A DNA stretch of 60,516 nt from JAUIAI01 sp049680625 (GCA_049680625.1 JBAUID010000169.1:1-60516); one strand, 5' to 3'; shown: positions 18,021 through 27,444, numbered from the stretch's first letter. Numbers and translations: made by a program. Notes: generated by a model from the letters alone, not told the origin.

Positions 18021-19331
18021 TTAATCGCGGGTTGCTGCATCAAGTGCCTGATCGAGGTCCCAGATTATGTCATCAGCGGACTCCAGCCCAACCGACAAGC
18101 GGATAAGATCCGGGCCAACGCCGGCTGCCTGCAACTCTGATTCAGTCAGTTGCCGATGAGTTGTCGACGCGGGATGGATAATCAGGGTCCGAGCGTCACC
18201 AATATTGGCAAGATGACTCAGAAAAGTACAGGCTTCGATCAGCTTTTCACCGGCACGCTGGGCCTGGGTGGCTGATGAATCAGGTGTCTTCACACCAAAG
18301 GTCAGAATGCCGGAAGCTCCTTTGGGCAGGTATCGCTGGCTCAAAGCGTGATACGGGCTGGACTTGAGGCCGGGATAATTCACCCACGCAACCCGCGGGT
18401 CTGATTCGAGAAACGAAGCAACCCGCATGGTATTACTGACATGACGATCCATGCGCAACGGCAGGGTCTCGATACCCTGCAACAGCAACCACGCGTTCAT
18501 TGGTGAAAGCGTAGGCCCGAGGGTGCGCATTGTCTCCATACGGGCTTTCATGGTGAACCCAAAATCGCCAAAGGTTTCGTAGAACTTAACCCCGTGGTAA
18601 CCCCGGCTTGGCTCTGTCATTTGCGGAAACTTGCCATTCGCCCAGTTAAAGCGCCCGGATTCAACAACAGCACCACCCATTGTGGTGCCGTGGCCCCCAA
18701 GATACTTGGTCACCGAGTGCACAACAATGTCAGCGCCGTGGTCAATAGGACGACACAAATACGGTGATGCCATCGTGTTATCAACAACCAAAGGCAAGTC
18801 GTGTGCGTGGGCAATGTCTGCGACGGCAGCAATATCCAAAACGTTAAGCCGCGGGTTGGCAACGGTTTCGGCAAACACGGCTCGGGTATTTGGCTTGATT
18901 GCGGCAGCAAAATTCTCCGGGTTGTCCGGATCTACAAATGTGCAGTCAATTCCAAATTGCTCAAATGTGACGGCAAATTGCGAAAAAGTGCCGCCATACA
19001 AGGTGCTGGCAGCAACCAGATGATCACCATTTCGCAATAGGGTCAGCAAAGCCAGCATTTCAGCGGCCATACCACTAGCCGCAGCAATACAGGCCCGGCC
19101 CGACTCAAGCGCAGCGATACGCTCTTCAAGGACGGCAGTTGTCGGATTAGATAACCGCGAATAGACGTTACCAAACGTCTGCAGATTGAATAAACTGGCC
19201 GCGTGTTCGGCACTATCAAAAACGTAAGAGGTTGTCTGATAGATAGGAACGGCGCGCGCACCGGTTGTTGGATCGGGCACCTGGCCCGCATGCAGGCATA
19301 AGGTTTCAAATCCAAAATCGCGATCAGCCAT
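18021..19331 (-). CDS. metY: O-acetylhomoserine sulfhydrylase (aminocarboxypropyltransferase)
   Basis: From the ATG at 19331 this encodes 436 residues beginning FETLCLHAGQVPDPTTGARA, the MetY N-terminus. It is a Cys/Met-metabolism PLP enzyme with the Schiff-base lysine in HSVTKYLGGHGT and YSRLSNPTTAVLEERIAALE near the start. It makes homocysteine from O-acetylhomoserine and sulfide in the cytosol. The start overlaps the stop of the CoA-binding gene by 8 bp, indicating translational coupling. The frame extends upstream to 19442, but that part is shadow sequence. Confidence 0.95.
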   Translation of the reverse strand: MADRDFGFETLCLHAGQVPDPTTGARAVPIYQTTSYVFDSAEHAASLFNLQTFGNVYSRLSNPTTAVLEERIAALESGRACIAAASGMAAEMLALLTLLRNGDHLVAASTLYGGTFSQFAVTFEQFGIDCTFVDPDNPENFAAAIKPNTRAVFAETVANPRLNVLDIAAVADIAHAHDLPLVVDNTMASPYLCRPIDHGADIVVHSVTKYLGGHGTTMGGAVVESGRFNWANGKFPQMTEPSRGYHGVKFYETFGDFGFTMKARMETMRTLGPTLSPMNAWLLLQGIETLPLRMDRHVSNTMRVASFLESDPRVAWVNYPGLKSSPYHALSQRYLPKGASGILTFGVKTPDSSATQAQRAGEKLIEACTFLSHLANIGDARTLIIHPASTTHRQLTESELQAAGVGPDLIRLSVGLESADDIIWDLDQALDAATRD

Positions 19332-19827
19332 TGTCCGTCTCCTTGCGCGGCAGCGCCCCGGTAGCAAAGTACTCGGGACGACGCGATGAAATGATTTTTG
19401 TATTGACCCCGGCCCAGCCAAGACCACCAAACAAACGTGCAAATTCGATTTTCACGCATCGGTCTTCAACGGCATCCAACCCCTTACTGACCACCAGCGC
19501 TGATGCCTCATGGTTGATGACACCTAGCTGTTGCCAAAGGCAACGAGCGCCAATTTGCACTGCCTGCTCGGCAATCGGGAAGACGTCTTCGGTTTTCCGA
19601 AAAACATCAACCATATCTACGGGGACCGGAATATCCGTGAGTGACGGATAACACACTTCACCAAGAATTGAGTCGTAGCGGGGGTTGACTGGAATGATGC
19701 GGTAGCCGTGTTCCTGCATAAACTTGGACGCAAAATAGCTCGGACGCGACCAGTCACCAGACAAACCGACAACGGCAATTGTGCGGTTCGTCGCCAGGAT
19801 GCGGCGCAGGGTTGGGATGTCTGACAT
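19324..19827 (-). CDS. CoA-binding (YccU-like Rossmann) protein
   Basis: This 167-residue single-domain protein has the CoA_binding_2 nucleotide loop TIAVVGLSGDWSRPSYFASK, GYRIIPVNPRYDSILGE, and IGARCLWQQLGVINHEA, as in YccU-like proteins and the CoA-binding part of acyl-CoA synthetases. The function is unknown; it may sense acyl-CoA. The 8-bp overlap with metY (ATGGCTGA) suggests a linked role in sulfur or acetyl-homoserine metabolism. The C-terminal PRKETDNG tail is created by the overlap. Confidence 0.85.
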   Translation of the reverse strand: MSDIPTLRRILATNRTIAVVGLSGDWSRPSYFASKFMQEHGYRIIPVNPRYDSILGEVCYPSLTDIPVPVDMVDVFRKTEDVFPIAEQAVQIGARCLWQQLGVINHEASALVVSKGLDAVEDRCVKIEFARLFGGLGWAGVNTKIISSRRPEYFATGALPRKETDNG

Positions 19828-20046
19828 TGTTTAGCCTCGGCGGGTAACAACCGTTATTTTGCCAGTATGTGGGCTGAATCGGACGGCTATTTCGGTTCGA
19901 CCCCGGAAATGCCTGTGCGCCACAAGTAAGGATCAAGGTTCAACATCGCACAAGGATCAATGGGCTTATCACGGGCTTGTTTCAACGTTGGCGTCAGTTG
20001 GTGTTATCGTGGACTAATGTTCATGTTTCGGCGATAGCACATCCAA

Positions 20047-20604
20047 ATGAAAACCACATCAGACTTCTCATCAATGGGTTTTGGTCCTGGCTTTGAAGGG
20101 ATGGACCCTGCGCAATTAATGAAGTCGTTTCAAACCCTGCAGCAGTCGTGGCTGGCTGCGGCCGCTGGCGACAGCCCGGGCGCAGCGGCCGGCATTGAAG
20201 ATCTCGATAAACGGATTCGGGACTTAAAAGCCGTTGAACAATGGCTGTCGATGAATCTGACCATGCTGCAAACCACTGTTCAGGGGCTTCAGATGCAACG
20301 CACAACCCTGGCCAACTTAAATGAGATGGGCAACGCCTGGCAGAACACGGCTGGCCCGTCATCAGATGCCAGCAGATCCGGCACACAAGCCCCATCAGCA
20401 CAGCCGCCTGAAATTGACCCGATGGCATTCTGGAATTCATTGCAGCAACAATTCGAATCGGTCGCCCGCGCCGCCCTGGCGGTCAGCGCCGGGAATCAAG
20501 CGAGTCAGGAAAAACACCCTGGTTCGGGTGCTGGCGCCAATACAAAGAACGCCGGGGATCAATCCACGTCAAAGCCGACGCCCGGCACAAGGAAGCCGCG
20601 GTGA
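20047..20604 (+). CDS. PhaM-family polyhydroxyalkanoate granule protein
   Basis: This 185-residue protein has the core LDKRIRDLKAVEQWLSMNLT then MLQTTVQGLQMQRTTLANLN, which closely matches the PhaM signature, followed by an amphipathic stretch (DPMAFWNSLQQQFESVARAA) and a basic tail (STSKPTPGTRKPR). In Ralstonia, PhaM activates PHA synthase and tethers granules to DNA through its basic C-terminus; the same layout is seen here. No phaC, phaA or phaB is in the window. The last codons overlap the following FIST gene, so the two are co-translated. Confidence 0.8.
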   Translation: MKTTSDFSSMGFGPGFEGMDPAQLMKSFQTLQQSWLAAAAGDSPGAAAGIEDLDKRIRDLKAVEQWLSMNLTMLQTTVQGLQMQRTTLANLNEMGNAWQNTAGPSSDASRSGTQAPSAQPPEIDPMAFWNSLQQQFESVARAALAVSAGNQASQEKHPGSGAGANTKNAGDQSTSKPTPGTRKPR

Positions 20605-21773
20605 CCCAATTTCCCATGGCTCACGGCAGCAGTCATTCGGCGCAGTCGGCGGTCCAGGCCTTATGTGAACAATTCGGCGAACAAGTTGCTGCACAGAGAC
20701 AACAATGCCTTGGCTTGTTTTATCTGAATCGTGCAGCAAGTACGCAATCCGACCTGGTACTGAAAGAACTGAATGATCGCTACCCCGGGGTGCAATGGTC
20801 TGGAGCGGTCGCTGACGCTGTCATTGCGGGCGAACTGGAACTGGGCAGCGAGCCCGCTATAACAGCAATGCTCCTGCCGTTGCCAAAACACAGCTGGCAG
20901 TCGTTTTCCGGTAATCGCCCGATTGGCGAGAAGATTCATACCGCCCTGGTACACGCCGACCCAATGGCTCCCGACTTGCCCGGACTGATCGACGAATTAG
21001 CGCAGCGCACCGAAACCGGTTACTTATTTGGCGGTCTGACACTGGGCGATCCACAAATCGTTGGCCAGTTTTCAGATGGCGAGCCAATTCGTGATGTTTT
21101 GTCTGGGGTTGGATTCACTGAAAACATCAGATTGCTGTCCCGGGTTACCCAAGGTTGTTCACCGTTTGCTTCCGAACACGTGATCACCAGCTGCAACGCA
21201 AATTACGTTCAAACCCTGGACAACGAGCCCGCCCTCGACGTGATGCTCCGCGATCTTGGGGTTGACGAAAGCGTCCGTCAATCCACTGACGGCGACGAAA
21301 TCTTGCAGGCCATGTCAGGCAAGCGCCTGGCCAACGGCTTGCTGGTTGGATTAAACGACGCCGTGCAGGACCGTCGGCTTGGATTTGGCGACTATATGGT
21401 CCGCAACCTGATTGGCATTGACCCCCAAAGCCGCTTGATCGCCATTGGCGCAGAGCCAGCCGACGGTGACCGACTGGTCTTCTGCACCCGTGACAGGGAA
21501 GCCGCTCGCACCGACTTAATCAGAGTATGTACCGAGTTGCGGGATGAGGTGGAGTCCGAATCCCTAAGCATTCGAGGGGCACATTTTGTTTCCTGTGTTG
21601 CGCGCGGTGAATCGTTGTTTGGTGCGGTTGGGGCCGAAACGGCACTATTGCGACATAACCTTGGCGACGTTCCGACTATTGGTTTTTACGCTAACGGAGA
21701 AATCGCTCGCGAGCGCGTCTATGCGTACACCGGCGTGCTGACCTTGTTTGTCGAAGCGAACAATCCGGCATAA
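20601..21773 (+). CDS. FIST-domain sensor protein
   Basis: This 390-residue protein consists of FIST_N (about 30-215: LFYLNRAASTQ; GYLFGGLTLGDPQIVG) and FIST_C (about 225-370: RNLIGIDPQSRLIAIG; ESLFGAVGAETALLRHNLGD then VPTIGFYANGEI). FIST is a predicted sensor of small ligands, perhaps amino acids, usually fused to output domains or standing alone as here. The GTG at 20601 overlaps the PhaM-like stop (GTGA); an ATG at 20616 is an alternative. It is probably cytosolic with no catalytic site evident. Confidence 0.85.
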   Translation: MTQFPMAHGSSHSAQSAVQALCEQFGEQVAAQRQQCLGLFYLNRAASTQSDLVLKELNDRYPGVQWSGAVADAVIAGELELGSEPAITAMLLPLPKHSWQSFSGNRPIGEKIHTALVHADPMAPDLPGLIDELAQRTETGYLFGGLTLGDPQIVGQFSDGEPIRDVLSGVGFTENIRLLSRVTQGCSPFASEHVITSCNANYVQTLDNEPALDVMLRDLGVDESVRQSTDGDEILQAMSGKRLANGLLVGLNDAVQDRRLGFGDYMVRNLIGIDPQSRLIAIGAEPADGDRLVFCTRDREAARTDLIRVCTELRDEVESESLSIRGAHFVSCVARGESLFGAVGAETALLRHNLGDVPTIGFYANGEIARERVYAYTGVLTLFVEANNPA

Positions 21774-21860
21774 GCGGCGAGATTCGCAAGTAACTCTGAA
21801 TATTTCAGTCAGCAACTGGCACCGGGTGTTTGCCCCGATGCCAACCGTTCGTCGTCGCAA

Positions 21861-22235
21861 TCAGACCCGAATCACCTCAGACTTCAGGGACCACAGAATT
21901 GCCAGCACTTCATTGCGAACCGGCGCGATAACACCGCAGGTTTCCAAAGCCGCCATCGCATCATCGATGACAGCGATGAACTCCTGCTCGCTGACATTCA
22001 TACCACGGTGTGTGCTGAGCATGTCTTTTCCGGAGTAGACCTCCGGCCCACCTGAACCCGCGCAAAAAAAGTCGATTACGTTCTTTTCGACCCGGTCCAT
22101 ATCCTTCACCTGGCTATATCGACTATTAACCAGCGGGTTCGCCAAATGGTTTTTTATCAGCTCTTGGGTAATTCGCGTAATGCCATCCCGGCAACCGAGG
22201 CGGCTGTACAAAGTCGATGCAGTGAGTTCACTCAT
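21861..22235 (-). CDS. Group I truncated haemoglobin
   Basis: This 124-residue 2-over-2 globin starts TLYSRLGCRDGITRITQELI and continues with VIDFFCAGSGGPEVYSGKDM then STHRGMNVSEQEFIAVIDDA, where the His is the proximal haem ligand F8. Family roles are NO dioxygenation, oxygen binding or redox sensing. It sits 60 bp downstream of a 72-residue gene on the same strand, and both are divergent from a BTAD regulator that may control them. Confidence 0.92.
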   Translation of the reverse strand: MSELTASTLYSRLGCRDGITRITQELIKNHLANPLVNSRYSQVKDMDRVEKNVIDFFCAGSGGPEVYSGKDMLSTHRGMNVSEQEFIAVIDDAMAALETCGVIAPVRNEVLAILWSLKSEVIRV

Positions 22236-22295
22236 ATCAAGTTTCCTTAGTGTAGTTTGGTTTTCCTGGCACCCCGGCAGATCCGCAGCAGCAGT

Positions 22296-22514
22296 TCAAC
22301 CAGGCATCCTTTCACCAAATACCGGCATCCACGACAGGTATTCGATTTCACCGTGCTGGAGCCCTTCAGCGCTGATTTGGCGACGCAGTTTGCTCAGAAC
22401 CGTCACCAACGAGTGCTCAAGTTCCAGCAGGGAATCCACTCGCAAATCGCGAGGCATTGTCAAGACGGCTGGTGGGCTGTCGGTCAGAGGAACGCGCAGT
22501 TCGATTGGGGTCAT
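22296..22514 (-). CDS. Small hypothetical protein (72 aa)
   Basis: It is short, but its ATG at 22514 is preceded at ideal distance by AGGAG, which supports real translation. The product (start MTPIELRVPLTDS; middle RVDSLLELEHSLVTVLSKLR) is hydrophilic with one predicted helix; I do not recognise a family. Its position before the truncated globin and opposite the BTAD regulator suggests a role with them. Confidence 0.6.
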   Translation of the reverse strand: MTPIELRVPLTDSPPAVLTMPRDLRVDSLLELEHSLVTVLSKLRRQISAEGLQHGEIEYLSWMPVFGERMPG

Positions 22515-22644
22515 GATGTACTCCTGAAGGTTCTGGCGGGCAAGATTGACCCGCTGCGCACATCATGACGAGCCGGCGTTCCTGAAGTGTTCCTGGTCAA
22601 GAACCTGCTTGCGAACCATGCTTATATGGGTCAGACTCGCCGGT

Positions 22645-25600
22645 ATGCAATCACATTTGTCACGGCTTGAAATCAGCCTTTTAGGTCGATTCGAGGTATC
22701 CGTCGATGGCAAACGCATCGCCCCCCAGAGTTGGCCCAGTTTGCGCGCCAGCCACCTGGTACAAATGCTGAGTCTGCAACCACACTACCGCATGCCACGC
22801 GACGTTGCCATCGACGCGCTATGGCCGCAACTGAGTCCGGAATCCGGCGCCGCAAATCTGCGCAAGGCCATGCACCATAGCCGCCAGGCACTCGGTCGAC
22901 ATGATGGCATCGTCTTACACGCCGGAGAATTGGTGCTTTGGTCAGATCGCCCACTGATTGTCGACAGCACGCTCTTTGAAACTCATGCATTGATGGCACT
23001 GCGCCAAAAAGACCCCACCGAGTGTGCAGCGGTGGCCGGCGAATACGGCGGTGATTTGCTGCCCGGCGCGCGCTACGAGCCCTGGGCAGAATCGCGTCGA
23101 GAGCGGCTTCGCGCGCTGTTCCTGGATTTACTTCGGGCCAGTGAGCAATGGGAGCAACTGGCCCGACAAGAACCAACCGATGAAGTCGCGCACCGTGCGC
23201 TGATGGAGTACGAACTACAAATTGGCAATCGTTCAGCCGCACTGCGGTGGTACAGCCGTCTACGGGAGTCACTTGAGCAAACATTGGGCGTCACGCCCGA
23301 GCCACGCACCGAGGCTGTGTATGAACGCTGCATAGCTGATCTTCAGGCAGTAGGGCCGACTTTTGTCGGACGTGCACAGACCCTTGGCCAGTTGACCGCC
23401 TGGCTGAATATGGCCCCGACGAATCGCCCGGGGGCAATCGCATTGCGCGGTCCGGCCGGCATCGGCAAAACTGCGTTGTGCCGGGAACTCGGTATACAAG
23501 CACGTCGGCGCGGCTGGACGACGGTGAGTCTGCAAGCCGTTCAAACTGGGGAGACTTACGGTGCCACTGCCGCGATCGCCGAACAGATTATTCTCGCTGA
23601 CCGCAACGTGCTTGACCACATCGGCGCTCCAGCGCGGGCTGTGCTGGCACTGCTCAGCCCGCTGGCCTTACCGGCCAGTAAACCACAAGGGCCACTCGGA
23701 CGTCACCAGGTGGTTGGAGCCATGCGAAGGTTGCTACTGGCGGCTGCGCCAACCTCTGACGTCCTCCTGCAAGTGGATGATGCCCACGTAATCGACGATG
23801 CGGATGTCGATATTCTGGTGCAACTGGCTGTTGCCGGCGCCCCATTATGTTTGGTATTAGCTTCGCGACCAATAGCCGCATCAACCGCATTATCCAAGGG
23901 TATATCCCGGCTGCAACGTACAGGCGTGTTGCAGACGATTGATCTTCCTCCAATGGACAAGGATGAGAGCCGCCGTTTGGTGATTCGCGCCTTACCCAAG
24001 CCGCTACCCGATGCCACTGTCGATTACGTCGTACAAGCGGCTGATGGCAATCCGTTTGCACTGATAGAACTGGCGCGTTGCACTGTTGATCAGACGGGTC
24101 GACTCCCTGGTAATGCGGCAGAAGCCATCACTGAGCGTCTGTGCGATGTGCCCGATGATGCATTGGCCTTATTGCGCTGGCTGGCATTGGGCGGAGGCGA
24201 TTGGAGCGTGCGTACGATAGAGTCGCTCGCTACACTCGCGCTTGCCGCTCCTTTTACCGGAATCGACCAAGCCCTGGAAGCCGGTGCGCTGGTTTTCGGC
24301 AATGGTCGCTACCGCTTTCGGCATGAGCTATTGCGCCAGGCGCTACTCGACCAGATACCCCCTCATCGGCGAATCAAAATGCATCGCGAGATTGCCGTTC
24401 AGCTGGCAGAGAGGGATGCCGCACCGGCAAATATTGCACGACACTGGCTCGATGGCGACCGTCCGCGCGACGCTATTCCGTGGCTGTTGGCCGCCGCACG
24501 TGATGCGATTCGCCTTGCTGCATTCAGCGACGCCCTGCGGCACCTCACGCCGATTTTGGCCACCGAGAAAAGTCACCCGGAGGCATTAAGACTGCGCGCC
24601 GAGGCACTCGACGCGATGGGAGACCCGGGCGCAATGGCGGCCTACCGATTGGCCGCAGACGTTGCTGACGCCACAGAAAGTCATAACCTACTGGCCAACG
24701 CCGCGCTCGCCCAGGTGAAACAGGGTGACCCGAAAGGTGCACTGCTTGCATTGCAGGGATTACAACCCTCCTCCGTGAACGGAAGACTCAATGAAGCTCT
24801 TGCTTATGCAGGCGCCGCCGCCCTCGGTGCCGGCGATCCAGCCGTTGGCACAACAAAGGCTGCTATTGCGCGTCGCCTGGCGATTGAATCCGGAGACACC
24901 GAGTCGCTAGTGATTGCATCATGGGCGCAAGCTGCAGCCGCCCATGCGCGCGGCCAGCTGCACCAAAGCGTGTGGGCCGATTTGCAGGAGACGAGACATG
25001 TGCCACACCTCGCCCTACGAGTTTTTGACGGGCATCTTTGTATCACACAACGATTTCTGTACGGCTCGCAGCCATACGCCAGTGTAATTCAGTTTGCTGA
25101 AGCTGTATCCGTCGAGGCGCAAAGACTGGGTGCCGCCCGAGGTCACGCCTTTGGAATTACCTTGCGTGGCGAAGCTGAATGGTTAGCCGGCAACCTCGTC
25201 GCTGCGCGCGAGCATCTCACTGCGGGTGCACGCCTGCATCGCGCCATCGGCGGGTCGGTCGGTGAAGCGCTCTCGTTACAGCGCCTGGCCGAGGTTGCGC
25301 TGTTTGAGGGCAAACAAAACGAGGCGCGAGCGATGATCGATGATGCCCTTGATGTTGCACGCCAAACAGATGTCGGGTTTCATTTGCTCGATCGTATCTA
25401 TGGCACCAGAATCAACTTACACTATGAAGACCCTGAAGCTGCGCTTCATGTCATGGAAGATGCCAGTGAATCTGTGCGCGGTCCGAGGGAAACCTGCCCG
25501 GGGTGCAGGATTACCTTTGCCGTTCCTGCGGCAATTGCAGCAGCCCGCGCAGGAGAATTAGATTTGGCCGAACAACACGAAGCACAATGCGCCTATCTTG

Positions 25601-25803
25601 CCGACGTCGTAATGCGCTTGCCAGCATGGTACGCAGCGCATGCAGAGGTTTGTGGTCACATTGCCGCTGCGCGCAATTCAGGCTCTGTTGATGCGGCAAA
25701 TTACTTCGCCGAAGCTGCCAAAGGTTTTAGGCAAGCGGGTCAACCTCTAGATGCCCACCGATGCGGACAGCTTGCATCCGGAGTTGTTGGAACTACCGGC
25801 TGA
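22645..25803 (+). CDS. BTAD/SARP-like regulator with ATPase and TPR domains
   Basis: From the ATG at 22645 this gives 1052 residues. The layout is an N-terminal winged helix (LEISLLGRFEVSVDGKRI; ASHLVQMLSLQPHYRMPRDV), a BTAD helical domain (about 100-245: AHRALMEYELQIGNRSAALR), an AAA-type NTPase (Walker A RGPAGIGKTALCREL near 275; Walker B LLQVDDAHVIDDADV), and a long TPR-like helical C-terminus. This resembles large SARP/LuxR-MalT-like ATP-dependent activators, which are more typical of actinobacteria; proteobacterial members are often orphan. It is divergent from the 72-residue protein and globin. An ATG at 22618 is in frame; neither start has a strong ribosome site. Confidence 0.85.
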   Translation: MQSHLSRLEISLLGRFEVSVDGKRIAPQSWPSLRASHLVQMLSLQPHYRMPRDVAIDALWPQLSPESGAANLRKAMHHSRQALGRHDGIVLHAGELVLWSDRPLIVDSTLFETHALMALRQKDPTECAAVAGEYGGDLLPGARYEPWAESRRERLRALFLDLLRASEQWEQLARQEPTDEVAHRALMEYELQIGNRSAALRWYSRLRESLEQTLGVTPEPRTEAVYERCIADLQAVGPTFVGRAQTLGQLTAWLNMAPTNRPGAIALRGPAGIGKTALCRELGIQARRRGWTTVSLQAVQTGETYGATAAIAEQIILADRNVLDHIGAPARAVLALLSPLALPASKPQGPLGRHQVVGAMRRLLLAAAPTSDVLLQVDDAHVIDDADVDILVQLAVAGAPLCLVLASRPIAASTALSKGISRLQRTGVLQTIDLPPMDKDESRRLVIRALPKPLPDATVDYVVQAADGNPFALIELARCTVDQTGRLPGNAAEAITERLCDVPDDALALLRWLALGGGDWSVRTIESLATLALAAPFTGIDQALEAGALVFGNGRYRFRHELLRQALLDQIPPHRRIKMHREIAVQLAERDAAPANIARHWLDGDRPRDAIPWLLAAARDAIRLAAFSDALRHLTPILATEKSHPEALRLRAEALDAMGDPGAMAAYRLAADVADATESHNLLANAALAQVKQGDPKGALLALQGLQPSSVNGRLNEALAYAGAAALGAGDPAVGTTKAAIARRLAIESGDTESLVIASWAQAAAAHARGQLHQSVWADLQETRHVPHLALRVFDGHLCITQRFLYGSQPYASVIQFAEAVSVEAQRLGAARGHAFGITLRGEAEWLAGNLVAAREHLTAGARLHRAIGGSVGEALSLQRLAEVALFEGKQNEARAMIDDALDVARQTDVGFHLLDRIYGTRINLHYEDPEAALHVMEDASESVRGPRETCPGCRITFAVPAAIAAARAGELDLAEQHEAQCAYLADVVMRLPAWYAAHAEVCGHIAAARNSGSVDAANYFAEAAKGFRQAGQPLDAHRCGQLASGVVGTTG

Positions 25804-25900
25804 GACCAACCCAACAGTCTTCGTGACCTGAGTCCGATCGGTTCGAGCGTCCGATATTTAGCAACTGCAACAACAAACACGAATTTTCCCGAACACGCAG

Positions 25901-26116
25901 ATGCCGTCTACTGTCCGGTCCGGACTAATCCTCGGCACGTCACGCACAAGCACCGGCCGGGTTGCGTCGCTGGCGACTGCTGCCCTTGCCTTGGTTTGTT
26001 TCGGCCCGCAGAAGTGGTTTAACCCGGCGTTTCCGAAGATATGGCCGGCGGTCATCCTCGCACAATTTGCCATTGTTGCGCTTCTCTGGTTTTGCTTACG
26101 CTCGACGCAAAGATAG
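25901..26116 (+). CDS. Possible small membrane protein (71 aa), doubtful
   Basis: The frame encodes a peptide with two hydrophobic stretches (SLATAALALVCFG; AVILAQFAIVALLWFCL) separated by PQKWFNPAFPKIWP, plausible as two membrane helices with a loop. No strong ribosome site is seen before the ATG and no family is recognised. It lies in a decayed region, so it may be a fragment of a larger membrane protein. Confidence 0.25.
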   Translation: MPSTVRSGLILGTSRTSTGRVASLATAALALVCFGPQKWFNPAFPKIWPAVILAQFAIVALLWFCLRSTQR

Positions 26117-26173
26117 TTAGCGGCAGTCGATGATCATAATATCCGCCGAAAGAGCCTTTAAAAAGGTTCAACC

Positions 26174-26652
26174 TTGTTGTTGTTCTCATCGATTCGTTAC
26201 TTGCCCTGGACGCCAACGGAACACCCATCGAGCCCTTTCGCAGTATTGGCAATCCCGGCTAAAGAATCCGGTGCCAAAGATCGCGGTGTCATGGTCGTTG
26301 GTAGTATCACCGGTGAAAATCTGTCGCGGGTGCCTACGGCGTGTATGAGGCCAGTACGGTTCATATCGAGCTTCAGTCAGAATTGGAGGGTGACGGGAAA
26401 GCCACCGCAGGGCAGACCTGGGAAGTAGCAAGCGCAGATGGCAATTCACTGGTAGTGAAGGTTGAATACAAGCCCAGCGCAACCCACCAGTCGGAAATCA
26501 AGACCAAGGTTTATTCGGGCTCACAACCGGGGTTCTTCAGGCTTTACGGCGGCAACCAGGTAACTGATCTGGTTCATAGTGCAGTGATGGGGGTTGACCA
26601 CACTACGAACTTATCGGTTATCGGTTATCGGCTCCGGGCCGATACTTGGTAG
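26174..26652 (+). pseudogene. Frameshifted remnant of an unknown beta-rich protein
   Basis: Two frames read as one protein if a base is added in the A-run at 26316-26319. Frame one ends GAKDRGVMVVGSITGE. The other continues KSVAGAYGVYEASTVHIELQ to an end GVDHTTNLSVIGYRLRADTW at 26652, with alternating hydrophobic residues typical of beta strands. Without the shift the second frame has only a GTG start at 26341 behind a stop at 26314-26316. No family is recognised. Confidence 0.45.
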
Positions 26653-26861
26653 TATTTTCAACGGTACAGAGAACCTAATTGGTATTCATTCGATACCGTC
26701 ATACGTCCGTTCGATATACCTGCCAGAATGATCACCCTAGTCAGCATTCGACCAACATACTTGGAATGCATTAGTGCTTGAATGCAGCCGGTCGTTCGCG
26801 GACCGACGGAACACGCAGGCCATTAGTGCCAAATGGCACTTTCTAACTGGGGTTGTTGGTC

Positions 26862-27444
26862 ATGAAATACCATCGTCCAGCCAAGTCTTTCAGGCCAACA
26901 TGCGCTCAGATTAATTTAAGCATTGCGCAGGCATTCATGCTTTTCGCACTGGCGACAGTCACTAATCTGTCCTCCGCCGAGGTCGCGAATTTCTCGTTTG
27001 AAGCCGCACGCGAGAAGGTTATTGCGCCAAGAGGTGAAAAAATGTCCAACCCACCTGCGGTCGGTTAAAAGATCCGCCGCTGGGTTGAAATATGGTGACA
27101 TCGCCAAGTGGTGAGCAGGTCTCCCCGACGATATTGCCGAACGGCTGGCTGGTATGGGCAATGCCCTTCAAAGCGTAAAACTAAAAGGGGCGTGCAACGC
27201 GCTATTTGAGAGGGGATGGATGTATGCGAACGCGATCAAAATGGACATTGCAAACACGTCTTATAACATCGCGATACCCCTTTGCTAGCGGCCGAAAAGC
27301 GACTGCACGGGTTCCGGGCATGAGATCCTGTCCAGCGGGGCTCAGGCCAACCCGCGGCGCCTGATTCCGAAAACCTTCAGGTTTACCCATGATGGAAGCC
27401 CCACTGACAAATCCCGGGTCTCGATCATCGACTTTCTGGCATAA
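26862..27444 (+). pseudogene. Broken exported protein gene with frameshift and two stops
   Basis: It begins at ATG 26862 with a signal-peptide-like segment (IAQAFMLFALATVTNLSSAE) and runs to about 27050. The sequence then continues in another frame through SAAGLKYGDIAKW, a TGA (27112-27114), AGLPDDIAERLAGMGNALQS, a TAG (27286-27288), and KTFRFTHDGSPTDKSRVSII before TAA at 27442-27444. The protein-like character on both sides of each stop indicates a single decayed gene of about 190 codons. The family is not recognised. Confidence 0.45.

Noticed and set aside
27112..27114. In-frame TGA as a selenocysteine codon
   Set aside because: The gene also has a TAG stop and a frameshift and lies in a decayed region; no SECIS-like hairpin was evident.
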